From Quillaja saponaria (taxonomy: Eukaryota > Streptophyta > Magnoliopsida > Fabales > Quillajaceae), in contig CM055606.1 of NCBI GenBank assembly GCA_029379385.1, positions 16,889,142-16,953,141 of the forward strand: DNA of 64,000 nt. Direction: 5' to 3'. The notes below the pieces were generated by a model that was not told where the DNA came from, made no database searches, and saw only the letters and a list, made by a program, of their open reading frames with translations. The position numbers were made by a program, and so were the translations under genes. Shown here one piece after another: positions 36,112-49,171 of this stretch. Numbering within the stretch: position 1 is the first letter of the stretch; each line of letters starts with the position of its first letter.

Positions 36112-39000
36112 TATAAAAAATATATATAGAATATAAATATAAAATTAATACTATACTTTGTAAACACAATAATATTTCATATATTTTTTAAATCAATTTA
36201 AAAGCAATGTAGAAAACCCACTAATAATGAACTATTTTGTTGTTACCTCCATAATTTAAATAGAGCTTATGATTAACGTGGACGGGTTTAATTCACAATC
36301 CGTTTTGGTTAGTTTGATCACTAAATAAAACAAAAAAACTTATTTTTGCATTGATTTTACCATATTGAACCCACTATTTTGTTCTGATTGCATGTCAAAA
36401 TAATTTGTAATGAAACCAATTAAAGTTTCAATAATTTGGGCATAAATCGGCTGAAGTTAGACTACTTACGCGTAATTTTCTACTGCAACTTTAATCGGCT
36501 GATTGTATCACGATTTGCGTGACATATTATTACAAATTATTTTTAATAATAATTTTCAAATTTCTGAATTAATTTGGCCAATAAAGTCTTAGTGACATAT
36601 GATAAGAACCTTGGTAAAATTCGATAAGGTGTAGTTTATTGCAATGTAAATAGACTTTAGTTAAATGTTTATTATTATGTCCCTGTTTGGCTTAGCTTTT
36701 AAAACATCTTTTGAATTTAAATTTTTCTACAAAGTTGTTTAGTAGTAGAAGTTTTATCTTTTAAGCCTTATAGTGTGTTTGGAATCACGAAAATTGTGGA
36801 ATTCAATTCATTATAAATGAAATTTGATTAAAATCTTGTGTTTAGTATCTATCTTTTTTCAGAATTTAACTCATTTTAAATCATGCTTTTATAATATTTT
36901 TTTCATTTTGAATTCTCATCAGAATTGATATGATTTGGTAAGAATTCAATTCAATTAGATTAAAAATACATATATACCCTTTATTTTTACTTCTCCTCAT
37001 ATCCACATTTTAAAAATCATAACCCCTACTTCTTCTTCCTACCCCATTTCTCATCTCTTCTCTTCTCTTCTTTCTTTCCCCTCCCCTTTCCCTCATTTCT
37101 CTTCCCTCCTTATAATGTATTAGTCCTATACCAATGATTTAAGTTGCTTTTGTAGGAATTTTAATTTTATTTTTTACTAATGCAAGGGTAATTTTGTAAA
37201 AGTAATAAAATGAAATGAATTCTATTAGTTATAATAATATTCCAAACACTATAATTCAATTTAATTTATTTAAATTCTATCACTTAAATAATTTGTTCCA
37301 AACATTGAAAAATAATTTAAATTGAAATGAAATGAATTAAATTAAATTAAACTCTCGCATGAATTTATTCCAACCTCAACCGTATGGAAAAATATTTTTG
37401 AACTTTTAGAGTCCTAAAAGTTGCTAAAAGCTGAAGATAGAAAAATATTATTTTTTTCAAATAGAAAACAATAGAAGCTCAAATAAATTTTAATCTTTAT
37501 TTTATTTTGATAAATATAACCATAATATTTGTTAAACTGATCTTTTTAATAATTTTAATATTCAATATTCTTTTTTAAAGAATAAAATGAAACAATTTTT
37601 TTTTTTTTGGCAGCGCTTTTACATTATCAAATCTAAATATTTTTTAAAAAGCTCTACTTAAAAAATATTTCTACACGTAATGTTTTTACGCATAGCTTAA
37701 CTAAATAGAACCTATATGTCCATAGTAAAATTCATGAAACATGATGTTCTTACTTTTCTAACACAACAATGAATGTCACACAAAATATATACTTTTCAAG
37801 AATTTTAAACATGCAAATAAAAGTAATCCTCAAAAAAACTTTACACATTATTATTTAAAAAAAAAATTCAAAAAATTGAGGATAGACGAATAATTAAATG
37901 AATAGGAACAATGATTGAACGAAGAGGAAGGATGAACTATTATAAACTAATGCGGAAAAAAATTTAATGCATAGTCCATACAATATACGTAGAAGAAATG
38001 TTATTGAACTAATTTTAATAGGATTATCTGATTGAAAACTTAATTTGTGATCGAGGAATTATAATATATCTGGTTGAGAAATTAATTTTGGGATAACAGA
38101 TTATCCAATAAGAAATTAATTTTGAAAAAGATTATATAGTAAAAAATAAATAAAAATTAGTATTAGAAAATTTTTATTGATAAATGTTTAATCAATTTTC
38201 AAAAACAACCTCATAAATTTGTAGTTTCGAAATATAGTTAATTTAGTTAGTTATTTTTCCATTTTAAGTTATCTAATGAAAATAATAATATAAGGAGTCT
38301 CATATTTTTACAGTAATTGGACTATGTGGAACGTACGTGAATCGTATTTATAATACGTATATTTTCAACCAAATTACATATTATATTATAAAAATTATTA
38401 CTCTATGTTAATATAATTAAACAAATAAGTAAATCTAATTAAAATTTATATTTTTTAAATATAATTAAGAAAATAATATTGTAATAATAAAAGCTATACT
38501 GTTAATATTATTTTTTATTTTTAATTCATGAAATAAAAGGAGGAGAATTAGGAAAAGTAAATAAGTTAATATTCTATTTTATATTATAAAATAATAATTA
38601 AATGGTATCTATGTAATTGTAAAAACTCAAAAGAGTATTTAAAAAATAAAAAAATTATGCCATTAAATCAATTTTATATATATAGTATAAATATAGATAT
38701 ATTATATACTAATATTAATCTCATATATTATTATCAAAATAAATAAAACATATATATAAAATAAACCATATCCTTCAATTATAAGCAATCTTTATGGGTG
38801 CAACAAAGAGAGTTGCTCGTGAATTTGTAAGCTACTTGTTAAGGGTTTGACTCAGGCTGGGTCAATTTTTTAAATTTAACGAATCAAGCTCGAGTTTTCT
38901 TTTAGGACTTGTTTAGTAAATAAGCATAATTCAAATTTTACAGAACTTGACTTATAAACTCGCCAGTCTAGCTCTTTTAATATATTATTATTAATATAAA
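35990..39000 (+). repeat. Left copy of a 3-kb duplicated block (B1)
   Basis: Matches 42050-45095 in the same orientation. Shared blocks in order: AGAAAACCCACTAATAATGA, then AGAGCTTATGATTAAC-TGGA, then AGAGGAAGGATGAACTA, then AACCATATCCTTCAATTATA, then AATCAAGCTC-AGTTTTCTTT. The copies differ by small indels, by about 0.8 kb present only in B1 (36640-37820), and by the Helitron present only in B2. Confidence 0.75.
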
Positions 39001-41215
39001 TATTTACTTGCAAGAAAGTTGTCATGACTACTGACATCATAAATTTGAATTGCGGATATAATTTGTAAAAATTTAGTTATAAATATAAATACATGAATGA
39101 ATTAATAAGGAATAATATAATAAATCTTATTATCACCTGGTATCGAAGTGATATGTTCTAGTATTGTTTAATATAACTCGAGAAAATGAGAATATATATG
39201 TAAGATGAAATAAAGTAGATCAAGAATTATATATACATATATAAATAATGAGGATATAATCACCACATATTTTTTCTTTTTGACTTTGAGTTGACTTTCC
39301 AAATTTTGTCTTCTATGCTTTATTGTTTTTTTTCACTTTATTCCTCCTATCTTTCTAGCCGTGCTTCTTGGATTGAATTCTGGAATTTTCTTTCCTCTTA
39401 GCCTGGCCGAGAGCTTTAGCTTATCTTCTTAATTGGCAGTTTCACTCCTCTCTTTTCTCTTGGTTGTTTGTGTGTGTGTCAATGGCCAATTGTTGTGGCA
39501 GCCTACTTGGATCGCCAGCCACTGCCGTGAAACTATATCAGTCCCGTTTGGTGTTGCAAAGCCGTGCCTGCCTTGCTTGAAGCTGGAGTTATTCCGAGCA
39601 AGCTTCTTGCGTGATTCTTCCTGCGTTTGGCTTGGAGCTGGTTGAAGTGTATATTTTTCACTTTGGCCTAGAATAACAACCTTGTTAGTATGCTTAATCC
39701 TTGAATTCTTGTCCTGTTTTGTTCGTTTCAACTGAGTTTCTTTTTTTTCTGGTGTTGGTGTTTGCTGCGTTATCTTGGACGTGCCTTGCCATGAGCCTTT
39801 CCTCATATATGCATTTCAACTCTTTCTTTGTTCCTTCATATGTATGTGTGTGAAGTAAAACAACTAGGGGTAGCTGGGTATAACTCCACTGTTTTGGGGC
39901 AACAACTAAGTTGCTGAAATCCTTATTCATAGCTGACTAATTAAGAAAATTGTAAGTGAAAATACTATGATCCTCATACTTCAACTAAAGCATATACTTG
40001 ATAACGGAAGGGGGAAAGCAGTATTGGGTTCCATTGTCAATGATGACAGATGACCAAAATTGGTCATTCAACTTACCTGTTTCAAATTGGGAAGTATATA
40101 CATATATATATATATATGTCAAAACGTTTTTTTTTTTAAGGAAAATACATATTGCTCATACATATTTCTAAGTTTAGCATGTCTATTCCAACTGCTACCT
40201 ATTTGACTATTGCTTTCTGGATAGTATCTACGAATATATCCTCTTTAGATATTTATATAACCTTCAAATTTCTAACAAAGAAGAAGATGTGAAAATAAAA
40301 TTATAGCTATGAGATTTTTGTGATAAATCAAAGAATGCAACACCATTAATCAAATTAGAGCCCTTAAGGACCTAAACCTCTAAACGACCATTCCATTTTT
40401 TTATATATAAGCTCAGCGTGAACTCTTGAGTTATAACATATTGAAAGAGTGTTTGATCCATGTAGGGGCTGGGTTACTCGTTGGCCCTTTGATTGCGTTG
40501 TATGATATTGTTGCGCTGACTTAAATTGTGATTCTGTGTCACATGAATTGTGAATTTGTGAAACTTACAATGTGTATGTGTAATGTGAAATGTTATGTGA
40601 ATCATGTTACAGTATGTTAATATATATCTTATATGTTTGTGCTGAGTGATGCTAGTACATTTTGGGTACGATTTTCCAGTCACGGGGTCCATATGACTCA
40701 CCTCTTTCTTGTGGTTATATTTTTTTTAGTAACAGGACCTCAAAAAAAGTTAACCACTAATACGAGATTTTGCTAAGGATTTGATGACAAGGTATGCCTC
40801 AGAATCTCATACTTGGAGTTAATGATGAAAGTTTGCAGTCACATTAGCATTGTGGGTGTCAACGTGGTATGATGTAATATTCTAGTACTTGTTTTGTTGA
40901 TGATGTGAAAGGAGCAGAGCTCCTTATTATCTTGGTATTGTGTTGAGTAATAAAAAGAGTTTATAAGATTGTATTTTAAGGCATATTCCATATTGTAAGG
41001 GACATCTGTCGAAATTTGCAGTAAGTTGTGATTTGTTATAATCAACAAGTTTTTAATGTTAACTTTTGTTTTTTTTAATAATTTCTTGATTTTATTCATT
41101 GGTGAGTCAAGAGTCATGGTCGTTCCTTTATTTGAGTCAGGGTTACGAAGATTTGGTTATCATTCCTCTGGCTAGTCATGTCTCCATGAGGGGTGTGACA
41201 AAAGTATATAAAATA
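39001..41215. other. Less AT-rich island between duplicated blocks
   Basis: About 2.2 kb, notably less AT-rich around 39300-39900 and 40400-41200. It is not repeated elsewhere in the window. I find no ATG-started gene with recognisable domains; the openest plus-strand frame near 39433 starts with TTG. It may be part of another mobile element or a lost gene. Confidence 0.35.
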
Positions 41216-41224
41216 TATTTGGAC

Positions 41225-42038
41225 TTCTAGACTACCTTAGTTTGCATGATTATATGTTGTTTTAACTTTTAATGGAAAAAATTTTATTTTCCTAAATACA
41301 CTATGAGTTCTTACTATTACATAAATACTTTTTAATTGTTATTTTTCTTCAAATACTTTTTTTTTTATTATACTACTTTCATAATTTTTTTCTATTTTAA
41401 TATTAATATAATTATAATTATTTTATAACTATTGATTTTTTTAATCCTAATTCTTTTCAATATTAATAAATCTGTAATTTGTAAATAACTATATATTAAT
41501 AGTATTTAATATTGAATTTCTAACTATTTTAATCTAATAAGTTACAAATAATTATAATATAATAAATTAATCTTCTTTTAAACTGCTATGAATGAAAAAA
41601 AATATTAAGAATATAGTTTTTATGATTATAATATTATTTTATTAATTATTACTCCATCTTTAGAATTTTTTTTAAAAATAACTATATGTTTAAATTATTT
41701 TCTAAAAATGATTTCTTGATAATTACTAATAATTGTAGTACTATAAATTAATTTTGTTAAAATGCTATGAAAAAAAAGAAATATTAAGAGTATTGTTTTT
41801 ATGATTATAATATTATTGTATTAATTATTTTCAATCCTTAGTTTTTTTATAAAATGATAAATAAAAATTATATGTTTATAGTATGAATTAACCATAATCT
41901 ATAATACTTCATATTTATAACATGGATTATTATTTTTTACTAACTATAATTTCTTGATATGTATATCAATTGTTGATGAATGTATTTGTATATATCATAA
42001 ATAAGATTCACACGTAATGTGTGTGCCACAAAATTTAG
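41225..42038 (+). mobile_element. Helitron-like element, 5'-truncated or divergent
   Basis: The interior and 3' end match the last 400 bases of the element at 8.2-11.0 kb. The 3' end has a stem in TTCACACGTAATGTGTGTGC, then TTAG (42035-42038, in place of CTAG) and T. The 5' end matches 8770-8900 (CATGATTATATGTTGTTTTA) but lacks the TC terminus. It interrupts the left part of block B2. Confidence 0.45.
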
Positions 42039-42049
42039 TTAATATTGAA

Positions 42050-45000
42050 AGAGAGAAAATAAGTTAATAGTATATTTTAAGTACAATATTTTAATACTAC
42101 TAAATAATAACTAAAGGGTACTTATGTAATAGTAAAAATCTAAAATGATATTTAAGAAAATAAAAATTTCTACCATTAAGTCATTTTATATATAGTCTGG
42201 ATATAAAAAAAACATATAAAATGTAAATATAAAATTATATATCTATACTATACTTATTATACTAAAAACAGGAAACCCTTTTATGGTCTTCTACTTTATC
42301 CTAAACACAATAATATTTCATATATTTTTTAAATCAATTTAAAAGCAATCTAGAAAACCCACTAATAATGAACTATATTGTAGTTACCTCCATACTTCAA
42401 ATAGAGCTTATGATTAACATGGACGGGTCTAATTCACGATCGGTTTTGGTTAGCCCAAATATACTTGATCCTTAAATAAAATCAAAAAAATTGATTTTTG
42501 CATTGCTTTTACAATATTAAATCCTTTATTTTGTTCTGATTGCATGTGAAAATAATTTGTAATGAAAGCAATTAAATAATTTAAGAATAAATCGGTTGAA
42601 AGTTAGACGATTAACTGTGTAATTTGCTATATTAAGTAATACAAGTGTTAATTCGGCTGATGGTATGACGATTTTGGTGTTATTTTCAAATCAGGCACTT
42701 TATGAATTAATTTGGCCAATAAAGTCTTGGTGAATATGATAAGAAACTTGTTACGATAAGGTGTAATTTATTGCAATGTAAATAAACTTTACACATTATT
42801 CTTATAAAAAATTTAAAAAATTAAGTAGACGAATAATTAAATGAATAAGAACAATTATTGAACAAAGAGGAAGGATGAACTAATGAGGAAAAAAAATTAA
42901 ATGCTTCCATAGTGCGTACAAAGTACGTAGAAGAAATGTATTAAACTAATTTTAATAGGATTATTTGATTGAAAATTTAATTTGTGGTCAAGGAATTATA
43001 ATACATCTGGTTGAGAAATTAATTTTGTGATGACAGATTATCTAATAAGAAACTATTTTTGAAAGAGATTATATAGTAAAAAAAATAAAAATTATTATTA
43101 GAGAATTTTATTGATAAATGTTTAATCAATTTTCAAAAACAACCTCATAAATGTGTAGTTCTGAAATATAGTTAAATTAGGTAGTTATAATTTTATGTTA
43201 TTTAATGAAAATAATATTATAATGAGTCATATTTTTATAGTAACTAGCTTTCGTGCCGCACACAATGCGTGTGAATTGTATTTATGATATATACATATAT
43301 ATTCATCAACAATTAATGTAAATATCAAAGAATTATTTTTAAAAAATAATTTAAACTTATATTTATTTTTAAACAATTCTAAAGATGGAGGAATAATTAA
43401 TACAATAATATTATAATCATAAAAAACTCTTAATATTTCTTTACATTCATAGCATTTTAAAAGAAAATTAATTTATAATATTATAATTATTTGTAACTTT
43501 TTAAAGTTAGAAAATTGATAAATTTAATATTAATTACTATTGATATATATTTATTAACAAATTATAGATTTATTAATATTGAAAATAATTAGGATAAAAA
43601 AAATTAATAGTCATAAAATAATTACAATTATATTAATATTAAAATAAATAAAAAATTATGAAAATAGTAATATAAAAAATAGAATATTTGAAACAAAATA
43701 AAAATTAAAAAATATTTATGTGATACTAAAAACTCATAGGATATTTAAGAAAATAAAATTTCTTCCATTAAACTTTAAAACAAAAATATATAATCATTGG
43801 AAACTATACTCTAAATATTTTTTATTTCATAATATTTAAAAAAAAATTCAGAAATTTGAGGAGAACTAAAAATATTATATTTATTAGGAACTTATTAAAT
43901 TAAAATGAAATTTTCAATATTAACTAAAATTGACATATAATTATTGAAAAAATATAAAAAAAATTATGATATAAAAGTTAAACAACAATATTATAATCAT
44001 GAAAACTATACTCGTAATTATTATTATTTTAATTTATAGTAAATTTTAAAATTTTAATTCTTAAATTTGAGAAGAAGTAAAAAAAATTAAGATTATTAGG
44101 TACTTATTAAATAAAAAAAAATCAAAAAATTCAATTTTAATTGCTATTAACATATAATTATTAAAAATTATAGATTTATTAATATTGAGAAGAATTAGTA
44201 AAATGAAAATCAATAGTCTTAAAATAATTACAATTCTATTGATATTAAATAGAGAAAAAAAAATTAAAAAATCTATTTGAAGCAAAATACTAACTAAATA
44301 TAAGTATGTAATAATACAAACTCATAAGAGTATAAAAGGAAACAAAAAATTTATGCCTCTAAAATTCTTTTATATATAGTTTGGATAGATTAACTTGTGT
44401 AGAATGCGTGTGAATCGTATTTATCATACGTATTTGTTTTACCAGATACATATTATATTAAAAAAATTACAATTAATAAAAATTATTACTTTATGTTAAT
44501 ATAATTAAAAAAATAAGTAAATCTAATTATAACTTATAAATTTATATTTTTTTTAATTCTGAAAATAGAAGAATAATTAAGAAAATAATATTGTAATAAT
44601 AAAAGCTATACTCTTAAAAAAAAATTAATTCATGAATAAAAGGAGAAGAATTAGGAAGATAAATAAATTAATATTCTATTTTAAGCACAATATTTTGATA
44701 TTATAAAATAATAATTAAGTGGTACCTATGTAATTGTACAAATCCAAAAGTGTATTTAAAAAATAAAAAATTATGCCATTAAATTCGCTTAGATATGTTG
44801 TATATTTATATTAATCTCGTATATTCTTACCAAAATAAATGAAACATATCCATAAAATAAACCATATCCTTCAATTATAGGCGATCTCTATGGGTATAAT
44901 AAAAAAAGTTGATCGTGAACTCGTGAGCTACTCGTTAAGGGTTGGACTCGAGGTCAGTTCATTTTTTAAATTTAACAAATCAAGCTCAAGTTTTCTTTCG

Positions 45001-45095
45001 GGCTTGTTTAGTAAATTAGTCATAATTCAAATTTTACAAAACTTGACTAATAAACTCGTTAGTTTGGCTCAGTTTAATCTTGTATATTTACTATT
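42050..45095 (+). repeat. Right copy of the 3-kb duplicated block (B2)
   Basis: Direct duplicate of 35990-39000. It begins immediately after the Helitron-like element ending at 42038 and contains the element at 43244-44389. Offset from B1 is about 6.1 kb at both ends. Confidence 0.75.
43244..44389 (-). mobile_element. Helitron-like element with preserved empty site at 38316/38317
   Basis: 1146 bp. The minus strand begins TCTATCCAAACTATATATAA (from 44389, host T at 44390) and ends CACACGCATTGTGTGCGGCA, then CGAAAGCTAG at 43244 (host A at 43243). The stem CACAC-GCATT-GTGTG lies about 11 bases before CTAG, the Helitron terminal structure. In the duplicated block at 38.3 kb the flanking sequence runs without it: GTAA joins TT directly. 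This fits insertion between A and T with no target duplication. No genes inside. Confidence 0.75.
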
Positions 45096-46277
45096 TAGCA
45101 TACACGAACTAGTTACTACCAGTAAGACAATGTAACATTATTTTGTGAGACTTTTCCATTATCATTTGTAAACTACTTACAGCAAAAAGAACAATGTTCT
45201 TACCATGTCTTGCAAAGATACGTTTCCAAGTTGCGTTTAAAAACAATGTGTACTAAATTTGCAGTTTATAGAAACAGATTTGTACTTTAGTTTTTTAGCA
45301 TATGATGGTTTTCTTTTCATCCTTTTTAAATAAATAAATCTATTAAATATTGTTTGACCGTCACGGCTGAATTTGGAAACTAAATAAATGAGAAAAAAGA
45401 ATTACCACGTGTTTTATATGCAAATAATAAAAGTTTCATATTTCATTGTACCGGTAAAGCGCTATAATTTTTCATTTTTTGGTGATCCCCGAAAAGTTAA
45501 TTGTATAATAATTATAGAATTTCAGTGTAAAATGATTTTTCATATTATATGTGGTGAACTAGAATGAAAAAGAATTTTGTTTTTCCATTTTTGTTTTTTT
45601 GCGAATATAATAAAAATAATAACACTATTTCAAGTAGCATAAAATAACAATTATTGTAACAACTATTTCAAATACTTAATAGTTAAATTTGACAAACAAG
45701 AAAACACACATGATGAGACAAACAAAATAAAATTTATTTTAAATTGTAACGTTGATCACAGTATGCAGAAGTTATAACTATAACAACCGTAATTAAAATT
45801 AATTACTTGATATATAACAATCTAAATAATTAGAAGTAACACATAAAATGACATCAAACAATATCAGTAAAAGTTATTATAACAATTATATAACAATCTA
45901 TAAATAAAGGTCATGTTTTCAAATTATGATAAAATTTTATTACGGGCAGTATTGTAACACTCGCGTTATTTATAGATTGTAAAAATTACGTGTTACCGTC
46001 ACCTAAAAAGATTGAAAATAATTCCACTTATGTTCGAGAACTCAATAAACTTATATGATAGAAAATAAATAAATAAAAACTCAATGAACTTAAAAAGGAA
46101 AAATCTTCATCACACTTGGCCATTAGCATTCATTGTGTACAATAATACTACTGTGAAATAAAATTTATTGCTTTTATTTTTCTCAAATTTGACACCCTTA
46201 AGGTAAGGCTAAGTTGCATAATTGCATTAATCAACAATAGGCAACAATTATTAATCCCCTTAAATTATTAACCGATT
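45096..46277. other. 3' flank of the second C2H2 gene
   Basis: 45330-46270 is a diverged copy of 32150-32937. 45130-45290 resembles the right ends of the tandem segment near 30.9 and 32.1 kb. No other gene seen. Confidence 0.45.
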
Positions 46278-46901
46278 TCACAGCTTCAAGGTTAAATCCA
46301 AATTGTGCTCATCACCAACGTCCATTCTTGCCTTCTTCAAGGGCTTCTCCATCATATTGATGTATGGCTTAGTGCCATCGTAACTAGGAAGCTCTTCCAG
46401 CATCACCCTTTGTCGGAATTGCTGGACAGCCGGTTGCACAGCCCTAATCTGTTGTGGTGCAACCACAACGTTGTTCCTTGCACTTGAAGCAACCTGTGGT
46501 GGTTGTTGTGGCTGGATTTGCCGGATCCTTGGAAGTGCCGGTGCAACAGTCCTCTGCTGAGCTCCTCCGGGAAAAGCATTGATCTCCCTTCTCGACACCA
46601 TGGTTGGTCGAAAGCCAAGATTAGGCCGGTAGGTATTGGAAAACATGAGTTGTCCTTGGTTGGACATGATGGGGTTTGATTTGAGTAATTTGTTGTGCTG
46701 CCTTCTTGAGTTAATCTCTTGTCGCTGTATATGATCTTCGATATGATTAATCAGCTCTTGGTTACTCAAAAAAACTCTGTTGCAGATTCGGCATGCAACT
46801 AATTGTATGGTGTTTTGAGGATTTTGATTACGATATGCATAGCTTGGTATATGCTGATCATCAGGACCTTGCATCAAGTTCCAACCATTGTTAGCCGCCA
46901 T
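46278..46901 (-). CDS. Single C2H2 zinc-finger protein with C-terminal EAR repressor motif, copy 2
   Basis: Intronless, 207 aa, paralogue of the gene at 32.9 kb. Start MAANNGW is conserved between the two. Finger: VAC-RI-C, NRVFLSNQELIN, H-IED-H, giving C-x2-C-x12-H-x3-H; the His spacing is one shorter than in copy 1. The Gln/Pro/Arg-rich middle, ELPSYDGTKPYIN, the basic PLKKAR stretch and terminal LDLTLKL are conserved. It ends exactly at the EAR motif, while copy 1 has three more residues (WNH). Probably a nuclear repressor; the two proteins may be redundant or diverging. The conserved frame over otherwise diverged flanks argues that both are selected. Confidence 0.85.
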   Translation of the reverse strand: MAANNGWNLMQGPDDQHIPSYAYRNQNPQNTIQLVACRICNRVFLSNQELINHIEDHIQRQEINSRRQHNKLLKSNPIMSNQGQLMFSNTYRPNLGFRPTMVSRREINAFPGGAQQRTVAPALPRIRQIQPQQPPQVASSARNNVVVAPQQIRAVQPAVQQFRQRVMLEELPSYDGTKPYINMMEKPLKKARMDVGDEHNLDLTLKL

Positions 46902-46968
46902 GGATATATATTGCTTAATTGATAATAACAAGGATTTGGTGAGTGAAATTTGGGAATGAGAGAATGGG

Positions 46969-46976
46969 TTTATATA
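46969..46976 (-). promoter_or_regulatory. TATA box of C2H2 copy 2
   Basis: TATATAAA on the minus strand, 68 bases before the start codon, matching the TATA box of copy 1. Confidence 0.6.
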
Positions 46977-49171
46977 GGAAACAATTGTCCTTGTTGCTTA
47001 CTAGCTTGAAATATTGCATGTATAATGCCAAATAAGTTTTTTATGGTTGCCATAATAGTTTTGGTGTTTTCAAAAGTGAATTAATTATCTTTTTCCAACA
47101 ATGGTTTGACTCATTTATTGCTGGTTATGTATTTATTACAATAATTCAAGAGTGTGGGGAACAAGAAAATAAGGAAGAAAATGCAATGATATTAAGTATA
47201 TTTGCAATAATATTAAGAGTGATTTGCTCTATTTGCAATAATTTTCACTGGATTTCTTGCTTGAAAACTATTAAAGAAAGTTTATATTAGGTAATCTATT
47301 ATTGCATGCATATAGATTTCTCTTTTAAAGGTATAAGTTCTTTCTGAAAAGTCCTATTATGGGAAGTAATCTGCCCTTCTCCAGAATTCATTATTTGGTG
47401 CATGTATGTGTTTGCCCCTCAAAAGTTAATTGTTAATTTATATGAATCATTTATTTTCATAATTTCACTATATTTATTGTTTTTTTAATTTTAGCTAATT
47501 AATTAAATTTATTCTTTTAAATAATAAATATACATCAGGAAAAATTTGTAAGATACATCTATATCCTATTGGCTTTTACACATTGTTACATCCAATTGGA
47601 TAAGATTCACACAATCTAGGTATGCTTACCTTAATCTGCATGATGTAAAGGGCAAAAATATTGGGCTTTTTGAAAAAAAAATTTCTTCATTGAACGAGAC
47701 AAGACCATAATTTTCGTCTCATCTCACTGTATATGTTTAAATTGTCTAAGTTAAAACAAAAAATAAAAAAGATATTTTTAATGTGTTTGAATTATCTAAA
47801 AATTTAATTATTGGAGAGACAAATAAAATAAAACTTACAATTATAAAACATAAAAGACAAAAAATGATGAGACCACAACGACTCAGAGATGCACATCCAA
47901 GAAACACCTTGCCTTATTAGTATATATACATGCTCATTAGATATCATTTCATGGATGATAAGAATGACAGATTATCAATAATGATATCATTAACATTTTA
48001 TATGTATTAATTGCAATACATGAGAACTGGCAGCTCATTTTGAAGTATTAACAGATCTTTATGATACAAATGAAGTAAATGATGAAATGAAATTTTCTTT
48101 TCATTCTAAAGTAAACAGCAAAGTAAATGTCTATTATGTTCAAGACAATTAATGTTGACAACAAATATAAAAAAGAAGAAAAGGTTGAAACATGAGGACA
48201 ATGAAACCAACTGAAAAAAAGAGAAGGAAACCATGAGATTCTTTACAGAAAATTAGTTTTGATGGGCATTATTCTAAGCTATTTGTATATGAACAAGAAT
48301 TAATCCCTATTTGCTCCTTCCAGCACTCTTCCTAAGACACATGCCCCACCCTTTTAAGGTAGAAGGCTTCAGGGATCCCCTTTCAGAGCACCGGATAAAC
48401 ATCTATGGCCAGGTGGGCAGCTTCAGATGTTGTTTGTTCACTTCATGATCTTGTAATTTCAGTGGCTTGAACAATTACAACCATACAAATGACATACAGG
48501 TTCTTAAAAGCTTGGCCATCTCACAGCACTTGCACTTAATGACGAGAACTAAAAACTGAAATCAAAAGGGCAAAAAACTTATAAAACTAAATAAAAAGAT
48601 ATCATCTTTAAAACAGTCTCTCTACTCTCTAGAACACCTCCCAGTCAGTCACCCAAATTGTATCGACTTCGATAAAAGAATATATAACTGAAGGTCCAAA
48701 AGATGTGTACAGCATCATAATTAAAACTTACAATCTTTATGAGAACAATAGGCAGATGATGTTTCCAAAATGAATATAAGTAGAAATTAGAGTGTGTTAC
48801 CAAGTTATCATCTAAAGAAACAGTTGATGATATACAAAGCATTTTATCATCCTTATAACTCAAAACCTAGCTTATTCTCAAAATACTAGGAAACTAGAAA
48901 ATTTATACGTTTCTTACACAAGTGTGATCAGAGTATGTTTATATTACGATTTAATTAAAAAATTATAACTAGAAAAAATGGATATTAAAACATAAAATAT
49001 GCATAACCAATCCTCAGAGTGAAGATCCCACTTATCATCAATTTCATATCCTAAGATAAAGGACCTGATGTAAGTAACCAAATTCAAATATCCACAAGCA
49101 CAGCACCATCTAATTGTTTCAAACAAAACATGATGGTAAAATCCGCACTAATTCAACTTACCCAACTAATC
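46977..49171. other. C2H2 copy 2 upstream flank, then PP2A B'' 3' flank
   Basis: 46977-48060 corresponds to the upstream flank of copy 1. 48300-49171 is less AT-rich and is probably the 3' UTR and downstream region of the PP2A subunit gene. No separate gene is supported. Confidence 0.45.

Noticed and set aside
39433..39645. A 70-codon frame with a signal-peptide-like start
   Set aside because: It begins with TTG, not ATG, has no recognised domain, and an equally open frame lies on the opposite strand.
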